Source: Sphingobium indicum B90A
GTDB lineage: Bacteria; Pseudomonadota; Alphaproteobacteria; Sphingomonadales; Sphingomonadaceae
Direction: 5' to 3'
Length of the DNA: 64,000 nucleotides
Assembly: GCF_000264945.2 (NCBI RefSeq)
Contig: NZ_CP013070.1
Coordinates: 3,242,501-3,306,500, forward strand
The first letter of the stretch is position 1, and the number at the start of each line of letters is the position of its first letter. A model generated the notes under the pieces. The model was given only the letters and a program-made list of their open reading frames with translations, did no database searches and had not been told where the DNA came from. Below are positions 7,534 through 15,925 of this stretch, in pieces. Made by a program: the position numbers and the translations under genes.

Positions 7534-9453
7534 ATGATCCGCAGCCTTGCTGCCGCCCTTTTCCTTTCCACGGCCATTTCAGGACCGCTGATCGCGCAGG
7601 ACGCGATCCGGTCCAAACCGACCGCCCTGCCGGTCGACAATGCCGCGCCCACCCCCAAGGATGTCCCCTATCCCGGCGGCACCATCAGGCTGGAGGTCGA
7701 CGCCACCGACACGGTGCAGCGCATCTTCCGAGTGAAGGAGACCATTCCGGTCGCCGCCGCCGGGCCGATGACGCTGCTGATGCCGCAATGGCTGCCGGGC
7801 AATCACGCGCCGCGGGGGCAGATCGAGAAGCTGACCGGCCTGACCTTCACCGCCGACGGCAAGCCGCTGGCGTGGAAGCGCGATCCGCTGAACGTCTTCG
7901 GCTTCGTGATCGACGTGCCGCAGGGGGTGAAGCAGGTCGTCGCGTCCTTCCAGTTCCTGTCCGCCACCCAGTCCAATCAGGGCCGCGTGGTGGTGACGCC
8001 CAAGATGCTGAACATCCAGTGGGAGTCGGTGTCGCTCTATCCGGCGGGCTATTATACGAGGGCGATCCCGATCCAGGCGACCGTGACCTATCCCGACGGC
8101 TGGCAGGCGGCGACGGCGCTGCGCGGCAAGAAGACGGGCTCTACCGTCGCCTATGAGACGATCGATTATGAGGCGTTGCAGGATTCGCCGGTTTTCGCGG
8201 GCCTCCATTTCAAGCCGGTCGATCTCGGCCATAATGTGACGCTCAACATCGTCGCCGACGATGCGGACGAGCTGGACGCCAAGCCGGACCAGATCGCGAA
8301 GCACAAGAAGCTGGTCGATGAGGCGGGCGCGCTGTTCGGCGCCTATCATTTCGACCATTATGACTTCCTGTTCGCCATCACCGACGAGATGGGCGGCATC
8401 GGGCTGGAGCATCATCGTTCTTCGGAAAATCAGGTCGAGCCGGGCTATTTCAAGAAATGGGGCGATGGTGAGGCGCTGCTGGACCGCAACCTGCTGCCGC
8501 ATGAATTCACCCATAGCTGGGACGGCAAGTTCCGCCGTCCCGACCTGCTGTGGACGCCCGATTTCAACGTGCCGATGCAGGATAATCTGCTGTGGGTCTA
8601 TGAGGGGCAGACGCAATTCTGGGGCTATGTCCTGGGGGCGCGGTCCGGGTTGTTCTCCAAGCAGGAGACGCTGGACGCCTATGCCCATATCGCGGCCAAG
8701 CTGGACACGGCGCGGGGACGCGAATGGCGGCCGATGGAGGACACCACCCATGATCCCATCATCTCCGCCCGGCGGCCCAAGGGCTGGTCGAGCTGGCAGC
8801 GGTCGGAGGATTATTATAATGAAGGGCTGATGATCTGGCTGGAGGCGGACGCCATCATCCGCCAGCAGACAAGCGGCGCCAAGGGCCTCGACGATTTCGC
8901 CAGGGCGTTCTTCGGCATCAATCCGGGCGACTGGGGACAGGTCGTCTATAATCGCGGCGACGTGATCAGGACGCTGAACCAGGTCGCGCCCTATGACTGG
9001 GCGGGATTCTTCCAGAAATATGTCGACGGCACGACGAAGGAGACGCCCAAGGGCGGCTTCACGCTGGGCGGCTACAGGCTGGTCTATGGCGATACGCCGG
9101 GCGCCATCACCAAGGCGGCCGAGGGGTCCGGCAAGTTCACCGACCAGAGCTTCGGCATCGGCCTGATCGTCAAGAATGACGGCGAGATCAGCAATGTCGT
9201 CTGGGACAGCCCGGCCTTCAAGGCGGGTCTTGCCATCGGCTCGAAGATCGTCGCGATCAATGGCGACGAATATTCGGGCGACGTGTTCAAGGCGGCGATC
9301 AAGTCCGGAAAGCCGCTCCAGATCATACTTAAGCAGGACAAATATTATCGCACTTTGAGCCTCGCTTATTCCGGCGGCCTGCGCTATCCGCGCCTCGAAA
9401 AAATGGGAGAGGGTGAAGGCAGCCTGGACCGGCTGCTGAAACCGAAAACATAA
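7534..9453 (+). CDS. M61-family (glycyl) aminopeptidase with PDZ domain
   Basis: A 639-residue exported metallopeptidase. A signal peptide ends near AQDA (residue ~22). The M61 zinc motif is HEFTH at 323-327, with the third ligand probably E357 in YEGQTQFW. A C-terminal PDZ domain spans about residues 520-605 (FGIGLIVKNDGEISNVVWDSPAFKAGL in two parts around the carboxylate-binding loop). ATG 7534 is chosen because GGAG at 7524-7527 is correctly spaced for it but too close to ATG 7528. It is divergent from hisS, and probably degrades peptides in the periplasm. Confidence 0.92.
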   Translation: MIRSLAAALFLSTAISGPLIAQDAIRSKPTALPVDNAAPTPKDVPYPGGTIRLEVDATDTVQRIFRVKETIPVAAAGPMTLLMPQWLPGNHAPRGQIEKLTGLTFTADGKPLAWKRDPLNVFGFVIDVPQGVKQVVASFQFLSATQSNQGRVVVTPKMLNIQWESVSLYPAGYYTRAIPIQATVTYPDGWQAATALRGKKTGSTVAYETIDYEALQDSPVFAGLHFKPVDLGHNVTLNIVADDADELDAKPDQIAKHKKLVDEAGALFGAYHFDHYDFLFAITDEMGGIGLEHHRSSENQVEPGYFKKWGDGEALLDRNLLPHEFTHSWDGKFRRPDLLWTPDFNVPMQDNLLWVYEGQTQFWGYVLGARSGLFSKQETLDAYAHIAAKLDTARGREWRPMEDTTHDPIISARRPKGWSSWQRSEDYYNEGLMIWLEADAIIRQQTSGAKGLDDFARAFFGINPGDWGQVVYNRGDVIRTLNQVAPYDWAGFFQKYVDGTTKETPKGGFTLGGYRLVYGDTPGAITKAAEGSGKFTDQSFGIGLIVKNDGEISNVVWDSPAFKAGLAIGSKIVAINGDEYSGDVFKAAIKSGKPLQIILKQDKYYRTLSLAYSGGLRYPRLEKMGEGEGSLDRLLKPKT

Positions 9454-9494
9454 TCGCCCGCAACGACCACTGCGTTTACAGAGGCTTATAGTCC

Positions 9495-10037
9495 ATGAAT
9501 ATCGAACTGATCCCGGTCGGCGACGATCCGCCCAACAGCCTGAATGTCATCATCGAGGTTCCGGTGGGCGGCGAGCCTGTCAAATATGAATTCGACAAGG
9601 CGTCGGGCGCGCTGTTCGTGGACCGCATCCTGCATACGCCGATGCGCTATCCGGCCAATTACGGCTTCGTGCCGCATACGCTGTCGCCCGACGGCGATCC
9701 GCTGGACGCGCTGGTCATCGCCCGCTCGCCTTTCGTGCCCGGTTCGGTGGTGCGCGCCCGTCCCATCGCGGTGCTGAACCTGGAAGACGAGGCCGGCGGC
9801 GACGAGAAGCTGGTCTGCGTTCCCGACAACAAGACCTTTCCCTATTATAGCGACGTCGATGAAAAGGACGACCTGCCCGGCATCGTGATGGAGCAGATCG
9901 AGCATTTCTTTACCCACTACAAGGATCTGGAAAAGCAGAAGTGGGTGCGGATCGGCACCTGGGGCGGCGCGGAAGACGCCAAGCGCATCACCCTGGAAGC
10001 GATCGAACGCTACAAGGCTGGGAAGCAGGCCGCCTGA
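9495..10037 (+). CDS. ppa: Inorganic pyrophosphatase, family I
   Basis: The 180-residue length is typical of the bacterial hexameric soluble enzyme that hydrolyses pyrophosphate to phosphate and so drives biosynthetic reactions. The metal-binding signature D-x-D-P-x-D lies at residues 66-71 (DGDPLD), with the conserved YPANYGFVP loop at 52-60 and KWVRIG near the end. It follows the M61 gene by 41 nt and is closed by a strong terminator. Confidence 0.98.
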   Translation: MNIELIPVGDDPPNSLNVIIEVPVGGEPVKYEFDKASGALFVDRILHTPMRYPANYGFVPHTLSPDGDPLDALVIARSPFVPGSVVRARPIAVLNLEDEAGGDEKLVCVPDNKTFPYYSDVDEKDDLPGIVMEQIEHFFTHYKDLEKQKWVRIGTWGGAEDAKRITLEAIERYKAGKQAA

Positions 10038-10057
10038 GGCGCTGCGCGATGCTGAAT

Positions 10058-10098
10058 GAAGAAGGGGCCGCGCAGACGATCTGCGCGGCCCCTTCTTC
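10058..10098 (+). terminator. Rho-independent terminator of ppa
   Basis: GAAGAAGGGGCCGCGCAG at 10058-10075 pairs with CTGCGCGGCCCCTTCTTC at 10081-10098 across a 5-nt loop, a perfect 18-bp stem. The 3' side is C/T-rich rather than a pure T run. Confidence 0.85.
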
Positions 10099-10145
10099 CT
10101 ATATGCGGATGGTCCAGGACAGGCTTTTTCGCACGATGTTCTAGG

Positions 10146-10237
10146 GTGTTTCGATCTGATTGAATCAGATCGCCGCTCTGGATTCCTTGTTTTCCGCGGT
10201 TTCTTAATCAGCGAGGTTCGATCGCTTGGAAATCGCT
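10146..10237. repeat. Dispersed two-hairpin intergenic repeat, copy A
   Basis: About 92 bp, roughly 80% identical by eye to the reverse complement of 31961-32053. The first hairpin is built on GATCTGATT/AATCAGATC, the second on AGCGA/TCGCT, separated by TGTTTTCCGCG. It lies between ppa and the ankyrin gene, outside any gene. Confidence 0.85.
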
Positions 10238-10253
10238 CTAAAACGGCCGAATA

Positions 10254-10901
10254 TCAGAACACCGGCCCCTGCACCGGCCCCTTGGGCGCGGTCGTCGTCT
10301 TGGCTGCGCTCAGCGCTTCGACCAGCCCCGGCGTGCGGTTGTCCCGCTGCGCATAGTCCCGCGCCGACATGCCCGCGATGGTGTCGCGCCTGTCGGGATT
10401 GGCCCCCTGCGCCACCAGCAGCCGGACCAGCCCGACATCGCGAAGCTGCACCGCCCGGATCAGCGGCGTTTCGCCGCTGCCATTGGCCTTGTCCACTTGC
10501 GCATTATAGGTGAGCAGGCTGCGCGCCCCCTCCTCGAACCGGGCCTGCACCGCATCCATCAGCGGCGTGTTGCCGTTATTGTCGGTCAGGTTCGGGTTCG
10601 CGCCCTTGGCAAGCAGGAAGGTCAGCCATGTATTGTCGCGCCGGGCGATGACCAGGTGCAGCGCGGTGTCGCCCGTGGTCACGTCGCGGCTGTTGATGAC
10701 GGTGGAGCCGGGCTTCTGGATCAGGTCGGTCACCTTCTGCCCGTCGGCATCCTTGACCGCCTTCAGGAAGTTGTAATTGTCGGAAAACTGCGCCCGCGCA
10801 ACCATCGGCGCCGCGACCGGCGACAGCAGCGCCAGGGTCAGAGCGGCGGCGCGGCCAACGCCCATCCAAGCCGGAAAACGTCCTGTCATTCTATCCATAG
10901 C
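10254..10901 (-). CDS. Exported ankyrin-repeat protein
   Basis: A protein of about 215 residues with an N-terminal signal peptide ending near ARAQF, then four or five ankyrin repeats recognisable by DTALHLV, GNTPLMDAV, GETPLIRAVQLRD and the NPD/NPN turns. Ankyrin arrays bind proteins; in the periplasm or on the surface the partner is unknown. Starts at 10928, 10901 or 10892 are all possible; the last two give the cleanest signal peptide. The gene is divergent from the SCO gene and shares a very short promoter region with it. Confidence 0.88.
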   Translation of the reverse strand, partial: AMDRMTGRFPAWMGVGRAAALTLALLSPVAAPMVARAQFSDNYNFLKAVKDADGQKVTDLIQKPGSTVINSRDVTTGDTALHLVIARRDNTWLTFLLAKGANPNLTDNNGNTPLMDAVQARFEEGARSLLTYNAQVDKANGSGETPLIRAVQLRDVGLVRLLVAQGANPDRRDTIAGMSARDYAQRDNRTPGLVEALSAAKTTTAPKGPVQGPVF

Positions 10902-10951
10902 CCCGTTGGGATTTGCAAATCGGGCCATAGCAGGGCATGGCTGGCGGCGCC

Positions 10952-11593
10952 ATGAACAAAGCGCTGATTTCGCTCACCCTGCCGTTCGCCGCCCTGCTGG
11001 CAGCCTGTAATATGGGGGCGGGAGGCAATGCATCAAGCGGCGACGACAGCGCCCAGGGCGACCTGCACGGGGCCAGCATCGGCGCGCCCTTCACGCTGAC
11101 CGACCAGGACGGCAAGAAAGTGCGCTGGGACGATTTCAAGGGCAGGTACCGGCTGGTCTATTTCGGCTATACCTATTGCCCCGACGTCTGCCCGGTCGAC
11201 CTGCAACGCATCCTGCAGGGCTTCGCGAAATTCGAGAAGGCGAAACCCGCCCTGGCGGCCAGGGTCCAGCCGATCTTCATCAGCGTCGATCCGGATCGCG
11301 ACACGCCCGCCGTCCTCAAGACCTATGTCGCGGCCTTCCACCCGCGCCTGATCGGCCTGACCGGCACGCCCGACGAAATCGCCAAGGTGGCAAAGGATTT
11401 CGTGGTCCTCTACAACAAGGAAGAGGCGAAGGGCGCGAGCGGCTATCTGGTCAGCCACAGCCGCACCCCCTATCTTTTCGGCGGCGATGGGGAGCCGGTC
11501 GCGCTGGTGCCGGTGGACGATCCGGGAACCCCGGACGCGGATGAAGGCGATCCCGCGAAGGTGACGGCCTTCCTCGAAAAATGGGTGAAGTGA
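10952..11593 (+). CDS. SCO1/SenC-type lipoprotein, copper chaperone for cytochrome oxidase
   Basis: A 213-residue lipoprotein with lipobox LAAC and lipidated Cys19. A thioredoxin fold follows with the copper-binding CPDVC at 76-80 and the third ligand His in VSHSRTPYLF near residue 165. SCO proteins deliver copper to the CuA site of cytochrome c oxidase or act as thiol-disulfide reductases. An in-frame ATG at 10937 lies just after a CATAGC box and may be the true, near-leaderless start. It is followed 3 nt later by the ycgN-like gene. Confidence 0.93.
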   Translation: MNKALISLTLPFAALLAACNMGAGGNASSGDDSAQGDLHGASIGAPFTLTDQDGKKVRWDDFKGRYRLVYFGYTYCPDVCPVDLQRILQGFAKFEKAKPALAARVQPIFISVDPDRDTPAVLKTYVAAFHPRLIGLTGTPDEIAKVAKDFVVLYNKEEAKGASGYLVSHSRTPYLFGGDGEPVALVPVDDPGTPDADEGDPAKVTAFLEKWVK

Positions 11594-11596
11594 CGG

Positions 11597-12022
11597 TTGG
11601 ACTTCTGGGAAAAGCCCCTCGACAAACTGGACCGCGCCGAGTGGGAAGCGCTGTGCGACGGCTGCGGCAAATGCTGCCTCCACAAGGCGGAGGATGAGGA
11701 TACCGGCCGCATCTATCCCACCAATGTCGCCTGCCGCCTGCTTGACCGGCACAGCGGCCAATGCACCAACTACAAGGAACGCCGCCGCTTCGTGCCGGAT
11801 TGCGTGCGCCTGACCCCCGCGAAGGTGAAGACGATAGGCTGGCTGCCCCGCACCTGCGCCTACAGGCTGCGCGGCGAGGGCAAGCCGCTGCCGCAATGGC
11901 ATTATCTGGTCTGCGGCGACCGGGAAGCGGTGCACCGGGCGCAGGAGTCCGTGCGCGGCTGGACCGTTGCGGAGGCGGACGCGGGCGATTGGGAAAATCA
12001 CCTTGTCGACAGAGAGCTCTGA
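11597..12022 (+). CDS. YcgN-family cysteine-cluster protein (UPF0260)
   Basis: A 141-residue protein starting at TTG 11597, 3 nt after the SCO stop. It carries a CDGCGKCC cluster (Cys20, 23, 26, 27) plus further conserved cysteines (VACRLL, GQCTNY, PDCVRL, RTCAYR, LVCGD). This matches the YkgJ/YcgN zinc- or iron-cluster family of unknown function. Tight packing suggests an operon with SCO and the following metallopeptidase. Confidence 0.9.
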   Translation: MDFWEKPLDKLDRAEWEALCDGCGKCCLHKAEDEDTGRIYPTNVACRLLDRHSGQCTNYKERRRFVPDCVRLTPAKVKTIGWLPRTCAYRLRGEGKPLPQWHYLVCGDREAVHRAQESVRGWTVAEADAGDWENHLVDREL

Positions 12023-12713
12023 CGCTGTCCTTGTCGTCGACGGCGTCGCCGTTCCGGTGCGGGTTCGCCGGTCGGCGCGGGCCAGGGCCTATCGGCTGTC
12101 GCTCGATCATGCGCGCGGCGAACTCAGGCTATCCCTGCCAACCCGCGCCAATCTGAAGCGCGCGCTCGGCTGGGCGCAGGAGCATGAAGGCTGGGTCCGT
12201 TCGCAGATGGCGCGCCGCCCGGCGCAGGTGACGCTGGGCGACGGCGCCGTCTTTCCGCTGGAGGGGCGGGATGTGCGCATCCGCTGGGTGGAGGGCGCGT
12301 CGCGCACGATCCGGCTGGAGGGCGACCGGCTGCTGCTCGGCGGCGCGGCGGAATCGGTCGGCCCCCGCGTGCTGCGCTGGCTGAAGATGCGGGCCAGGGC
12401 GGTGCTGGAGACCGAAAGCCATGAAATGGCGCGGGACAATGGGCTGATCGTGGCGTCGGTCGGCATCGGCGATCCGCGCAGCCGTTGGGCGAGTTGCGCC
12501 TCCAGCGGGGCGATCCGCTATAGCTGGCGGCTGATCCTCTGCCCGCCGGAGGTGCGGCGGGCGACCGTGGCGCATGAACTGGCGCATCTGCTGCACATGG
12601 ACCATAGCCCCGCCTTCCACGCGGCGCACAAGCGGATATTGGGGGACGATCCCCGCCCGGCGCGGGCCTGGCTGCGCGAGCATGGAACCGCGCTGCACCG
12701 CTTCGTCGGGTGA
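12003..12713 (+). CDS. YgjP-like (DUF45/M48-type) metallopeptidase
   Basis: A protein of about 236 residues with HELAH followed by a downstream His (DHSPAFHAAH), the zinc site of the YgjP/DUF45 metal-dependent hydrolases. The RSRWASCASSGAIRYSWRL block preceding it is the family hallmark. The preferred start is TTG 12003, overlapping ycgN by 20 nt, with GGGAA upstream; TTG 11967 is an alternative. Substrate is unknown. Confidence 0.88.
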   Translation: MSTESSDAVLVVDGVAVPVRVRRSARARAYRLSLDHARGELRLSLPTRANLKRALGWAQEHEGWVRSQMARRPAQVTLGDGAVFPLEGRDVRIRWVEGASRTIRLEGDRLLLGGAAESVGPRVLRWLKMRARAVLETESHEMARDNGLIVASVGIGDPRSRWASCASSGAIRYSWRLILCPPEVRRATVAHELAHLLHMDHSPAFHAAHKRILGDDPRPARAWLREHGTALHRFVG

Positions 12714-13097
12714 CAGGCCCGCCGGGAAACGGCGCTGTCCGACGGCGACGATGCCGGACAGCCATGCAAAGACCATCGGGCCGACGCGGACGCCTTCGCA
12801 CGGGTAAGCGGCATGCTCCCGCGAACAGGCGGGTGGCTCATGAGCGCCGTCCCGCCGCCCGGACCTCGCGGCGCGGACATGGTCAGGGGTCGCCCGACCG
12901 GCTGATGCGGGTGGTTAGCCGTCATTCCCCCTCCCGCAGGCGGGAGGGGGTCAGGGGGTGGGCTGGCGCGACATAAGCGGCTATTTCCATCGGCTAAGCC
13001 GGAAGCTCCCCCGGATCAAGTCCGGGGTCGCGCCCACCCCTAACCCCTCCCGTTTACGGGAGGGGAATGTCTTGGGATGGCCAATATCCGGCGCGAC
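12714..13097. other. 384-bp gene-free region carrying hairpin repeats
   Basis: Just after the metallopeptidase stop is an 8-bp hairpin (GCTGTCCG 12734-12741 / CGGACAGC 12755-12762), a weak terminator. The second half holds two inverted copies of the CCCCTCCCG repeat and a CCCCGGA/TCCGGGG hairpin at 13009-13027. No gene was found. Confidence 0.6.
12927..13065. repeat. Pair of inverted CCCCTCCCG-type hairpin repeats
   Basis: CCCCCTCCCG/CGGGAGGGGG at 12927-12950 and CCCCTCCCG/CGGGAGGGG at 13044-13065 are perfect hairpins. Flanks match in inverted orientation: GGGGGTGGGC followed by GCGCGAC beside the first and GTCGCGCCCACCCC beside the second, so these are two opposed copies of one ~45-bp element. 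A third, imperfect copy lies at 15889-15910. Confidence 0.8.
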
Positions 13098-14561
13098 TCA
13101 GATCAGCCGGTCCGCCTCCAGCGCGGCGGCAACCGAATCGCGGGCGCGGGGCAGGCGGGCGTGCAGCCGCGCATCGGCTTCGGCCAGCCGTTCCACGCCC
13201 GCCGTCAACTGCTCCTCCGACAGGGTGAAGGGCAGGCGCAGGAAGCGCTCGAACGCGCCGCTCACGCCAAAGCGCGGCCCCGGGGCCACGCGCACGCCGT
13301 GGCTCTCCGCGATGGCGGCCAGCGCCGTCGCCTCGCCGCGCGGCAGCTCCGCCCATAGCGACAGGCCCCCCGCCGGAGATTCGGCGCGCCAGTGCGGCAG
13401 GTGCCGTTCGATCAGCGCCAGCAGATGGTCCCGGCGCCCCCGCAGCATCGCCGCGCGCGGGCCAAGCCCTTCATCGCCGTCGATCAGATGGGCGACGGCA
13501 AGCTGCTCCACCACCGGGCTGGCCATGTCCATCGTCGTGCGCAGGCGGCCCAGCGCGGCGACGGTCTGCGGGTCGGCGCGAATCCAGCCGACGCGCAGCC
13601 CGCCCCAGAAGATCTTGCTGGCCGAACCCAGGGTGATGACTTGCCGCCCGGAAGGATCGTGCACGGCGACCGGCGGCGGCGGCATGTTGTCCAGGCCCAT
13701 CGCGGCCATGGTCTCGTCGATGATCAGCGGCATATGGCTGCGCGTCGCCGCCGCCACCAGCGCGCGGCGGGTGCCGGGGTCCATGCTGCGTCCGGTGGGA
13801 TTGTGGAAATCCGCGATGATATAAGCGAAACGCGGGCTGGTCTGGCGGAAGGCCGCCTCCATCGCGTCGATGTCCCACCCCTGCGCGGGCAGGCCGACAG
13901 GCACCGGCACGACATGGGCGCGCTGCAGGGCCTGGATCGCATTATGATAGGTGGGATGGTCGATCACCGCCCGGTCGCCCGGCCCCGCCAGCCAGTGCAG
14001 CAGCAGCGAAAATCCCTGCTGGGCGCCGTTGGTGACGATGATCTGGTCGGGACTGGTGGGGCATCCCCGCCGTTCATAATAGGCCGCGATCGCCCGGCGC
14101 AGCGGCGGCAGGCCCAGCGGATCGTAACCCAGCTCGCCCAGAAAGGCGGGCAGCGCCTCCACCGCCGCCTGATAGGCGCGGCCCACGCCCGGCGCGGCGG
14201 GCAAGGCGGCATGGGTCCAGTTCAGGATGTTGCCGCCGCCGATCGTGTCGATTTCCGGCAGGGCCTGGTCCATCCGTCCGGGCGGCAGGCGGGTGACGCT
14301 GCCCGACCCCTGCCGGCTTTCGAGGAAGCCTTCGTCGCGCAGCCGGTCGAAGGCGGCGGCGATGGTCGTGCGGCTGAGGCCCAGCGCGGCCGCCAGTTCC
14401 CTTTCCCCCGGCAGGCGGACGTTCAATCCCACGCGCCCGTCCAGCACCAGCATCCGCAACGCCTGCGCCAGTTGGCGATAGGCGGGTTCGGCGCTGTCCT
14501 CGGCGCGCCAGGCGCCCAGCAGGCGAAGCAGGGAAGGGGGCCGCAGGAGGGAAGTGGACAT
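13098..14561 (-). CDS. MocR-type regulator (GntR HTH fused to class I aminotransferase)
   Basis: A 487-residue PLP-dependent transcription regulator. A winged helix of GntR type spans residues ~25-92 (LPGERELAAALGLSRTTI). An aminotransferase-fold domain follows with HNPTG at 253-257 and PLP-binding Lys316 in SASK. MocR proteins sense PLP or amino compounds and usually control a divergent gene. Here that is the YczE-type membrane protein 89 bp away, a known pairing. ATG 14561 starts the conserved part; an upstream in-frame ATG at 14597 would cover the operator. Confidence 0.92.
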   Translation of the reverse strand: MSTSLLRPPSLLRLLGAWRAEDSAEPAYRQLAQALRMLVLDGRVGLNVRLPGERELAAALGLSRTTIAAAFDRLRDEGFLESRQGSGSVTRLPPGRMDQALPEIDTIGGGNILNWTHAALPAAPGVGRAYQAAVEALPAFLGELGYDPLGLPPLRRAIAAYYERRGCPTSPDQIIVTNGAQQGFSLLLHWLAGPGDRAVIDHPTYHNAIQALQRAHVVPVPVGLPAQGWDIDAMEAAFRQTSPRFAYIIADFHNPTGRSMDPGTRRALVAAATRSHMPLIIDETMAAMGLDNMPPPPVAVHDPSGRQVITLGSASKIFWGGLRVGWIRADPQTVAALGRLRTTMDMASPVVEQLAVAHLIDGDEGLGPRAAMLRGRRDHLLALIERHLPHWRAESPAGGLSLWAELPRGEATALAAIAESHGVRVAPGPRFGVSGAFERFLRLPFTLSEEQLTAGVERLAEADARLHARLPRARDSVAAALEADRLI

Positions 14562-14591
14562 GGCGATAAATTCCAATCCGAAGAATGAGGG

Positions 14592-14628
14592 GGCCACTTA
14601 TCCGATAGTGGCCGTTTTGTAAAAGGCC
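14592..14628. promoter_or_regulatory. Putative MocR operator between the regulator and yczE
   Basis: GGCCACT-N8-AGTGGCC is a perfect inverted repeat, directly followed by GGCC-GTTTTGTAAAA-GGCC, a second dyad sharing the AGTGGCC arm. MocR regulators bind repeated sites in such shared promoters, so these are the best operator candidates. Confidence 0.5.
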
Positions 14629-14650
14629 ATTTCGGGTGATTTCAGCCGCC

Positions 14651-15253
14651 ATGTTGATGCACCGCCGCCTTTTCCAGCTTTTCTGGGGACTTGGCCTCTA
14701 TGGCTTCTCCATGGCCCTGATGCTGCGCGCCGATCTGGGGCTGGACCCCTGGGACGTGCTGCATCAGGGGCTGGCGCCGCGACTGGGCCTGAGTTTCGGC
14801 ATGACGGTCAATCTGGTCGGGGCGATCGTCCTGCTCCTCTGGTGGCCGCTGCGCCAGCGGCCCGGCCTCGGCACCGTCTGCAACATAGCGGTGATCGGGA
14901 CGGCGGTGGACATCAGCCTCCTGATCCTGCCGACGCCGGAGGGCCATGCCATGCGTTTCGCCTGGCTGGCGACGGGAATCCTCCTCAACGGGATAGCGGG
15001 CGGCGCCTATATCGGCGCGGGGCTGGGGCCGGGGCCGCGCGACGGGCTGATGACGGGTTTCTGCCGCCGCACCGGATTGCCGGTCAAATGGGTGCGCACC
15101 GGCATCGAGATCGGCGTGCTGGCGGCCGGCTGGCTGCTGGGGGGCACGGTCGGCCTCGGCACTTTGCTCTATGCGGCGACGATCGGCTGGATCGTGCACC
15201 ATGCCTTGCCCTTCTTCGCCATAGCCGCGCGCGAACGTCCCGCGCCTGCCTGA
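14651..15253 (+). CDS. YczE-type integral membrane protein
   Basis: A protein of about 200 residues with five or six membrane segments and the YczE/YitT-like signature residues GLDPWDVLHQGL near the N-terminus and GPGPRDGLMTG in the middle. It matches the COG2364 membrane family commonly divergent from MocR regulators and thought to transport a compound sensed by the regulator. ATG 14651 or 14657 are likely starts; a GTG at 14636 is also in frame. Substrate is unknown. Confidence 0.85.
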   Translation: MLMHRRLFQLFWGLGLYGFSMALMLRADLGLDPWDVLHQGLAPRLGLSFGMTVNLVGAIVLLLWWPLRQRPGLGTVCNIAVIGTAVDISLLILPTPEGHAMRFAWLATGILLNGIAGGAYIGAGLGPGPRDGLMTGFCRRTGLPVKWVRTGIEIGVLAAGWLLGGTVGLGTLLYAATIGWIVHHALPFFAIAARERPAPA

Positions 15254-15375
15254 TCCGGTTGCCCCCTGACCGGCCGGCATGGAGCCCCGCCGGCCGGTCC
15301 CTTTTATCGCTCGCGGCTATCGACTGGGGCGGCGAATGCCATATGGAGGGCGCTCACGATCATGAGGAGAGCCTG

Positions 15376-15882
15376 GTGGCGACCGACCTGTACGACCTGA
15401 CCGTTCCCGTCTTCATCCGGGGCCTGCGCAATCTTTCCGCCATCCTGGAGAAGGGCGCGGCCTATGCGGAAGAAAAGGGGATCGACCCGCTCACGCTGAC
15501 GCAGGCGCGGCTCACGCAGGACATGGCCCCGCTCGCCGCGCAGGTGCAATATGCCAGCGACAGCGCGAAGGGGGCGGTGATCCGCATCGGCGGGCTCGAT
15601 CCTGTGCCGATGCCCGATACGGAGCAGAGCTTTGCCGACCTCCAGGAACGGATCGGCAAGACCGTCGCCTTCCTGGAATCCGTGCCGCGCGATCGGATCG
15701 ACGGGCGGGAGGACGCGCAAGTGGTGCTCAGGACGCCGCGCGGCGACTTCTCCTTCACCGGGCGCAGCCATGTGCTGGGCTTCTCCATGCCCAATTTCCA
15801 CTTCCATGTGACGATGGCCTATGCGCTGCTGCGGCAGGCGGGCGTGCCGCTGGGCAAGCTCGATTATCTGGGCGGGCTTTAA
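15376..15882 (+). CDS. DUF1993 family protein
   Basis: A 168-residue protein matching DUF1993: LYDLTVPVFIRGLRNLSAIL at the N-terminus and a C-terminal PNFHFHVTMAYALLRQAGV with a His pair. The helical-bundle layout resembles DinB-like proteins. GTG 15376 is preferred because GAGGAGAG lies 5 nt upstream and family members begin at this point; ATG 15343 is an alternative. Function is unknown. Confidence 0.85.
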   Translation: MATDLYDLTVPVFIRGLRNLSAILEKGAAYAEEKGIDPLTLTQARLTQDMAPLAAQVQYASDSAKGAVIRIGGLDPVPMPDTEQSFADLQERIGKTVAFLESVPRDRIDGREDAQVVLRTPRGDFSFTGRSHVLGFSMPNFHFHVTMAYALLRQAGVPLGKLDYLGGL

Positions 15883-15888
15883 TTTCCT

Positions 15889-15910
15889 CCCCTCCCGCAG
15901 GCGGCAGGGG
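15889..15910. repeat. CCCCTCCCG-type hairpin repeat, third copy
   Basis: CCCCTCCCG at 15889-15897 pairs with CGGCAGGGG at 15902-15910 with one mismatch. The downstream GGGGAATATTTTAGGATG resembles GGGGAATGTCTTGGGATG after the copy at 13044-13065. It sits between convergent genes and may also stop transcription. Confidence 0.65.
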
Positions 15911-15925
15911 AATATTTTAGGATGT

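Noticed and set aside
10136..10150. GTTC-N7-TTTC resembling a LexA box
   Set aside because: One half-site is imperfect and it lies after ppa inside repeat DNA, not in front of a gene.
14842..15342. Upstream extension of the DUF1993 frame
   Set aside because: It lies out of frame inside yczE; the family start and a good ribosome site place the true start at 15376.
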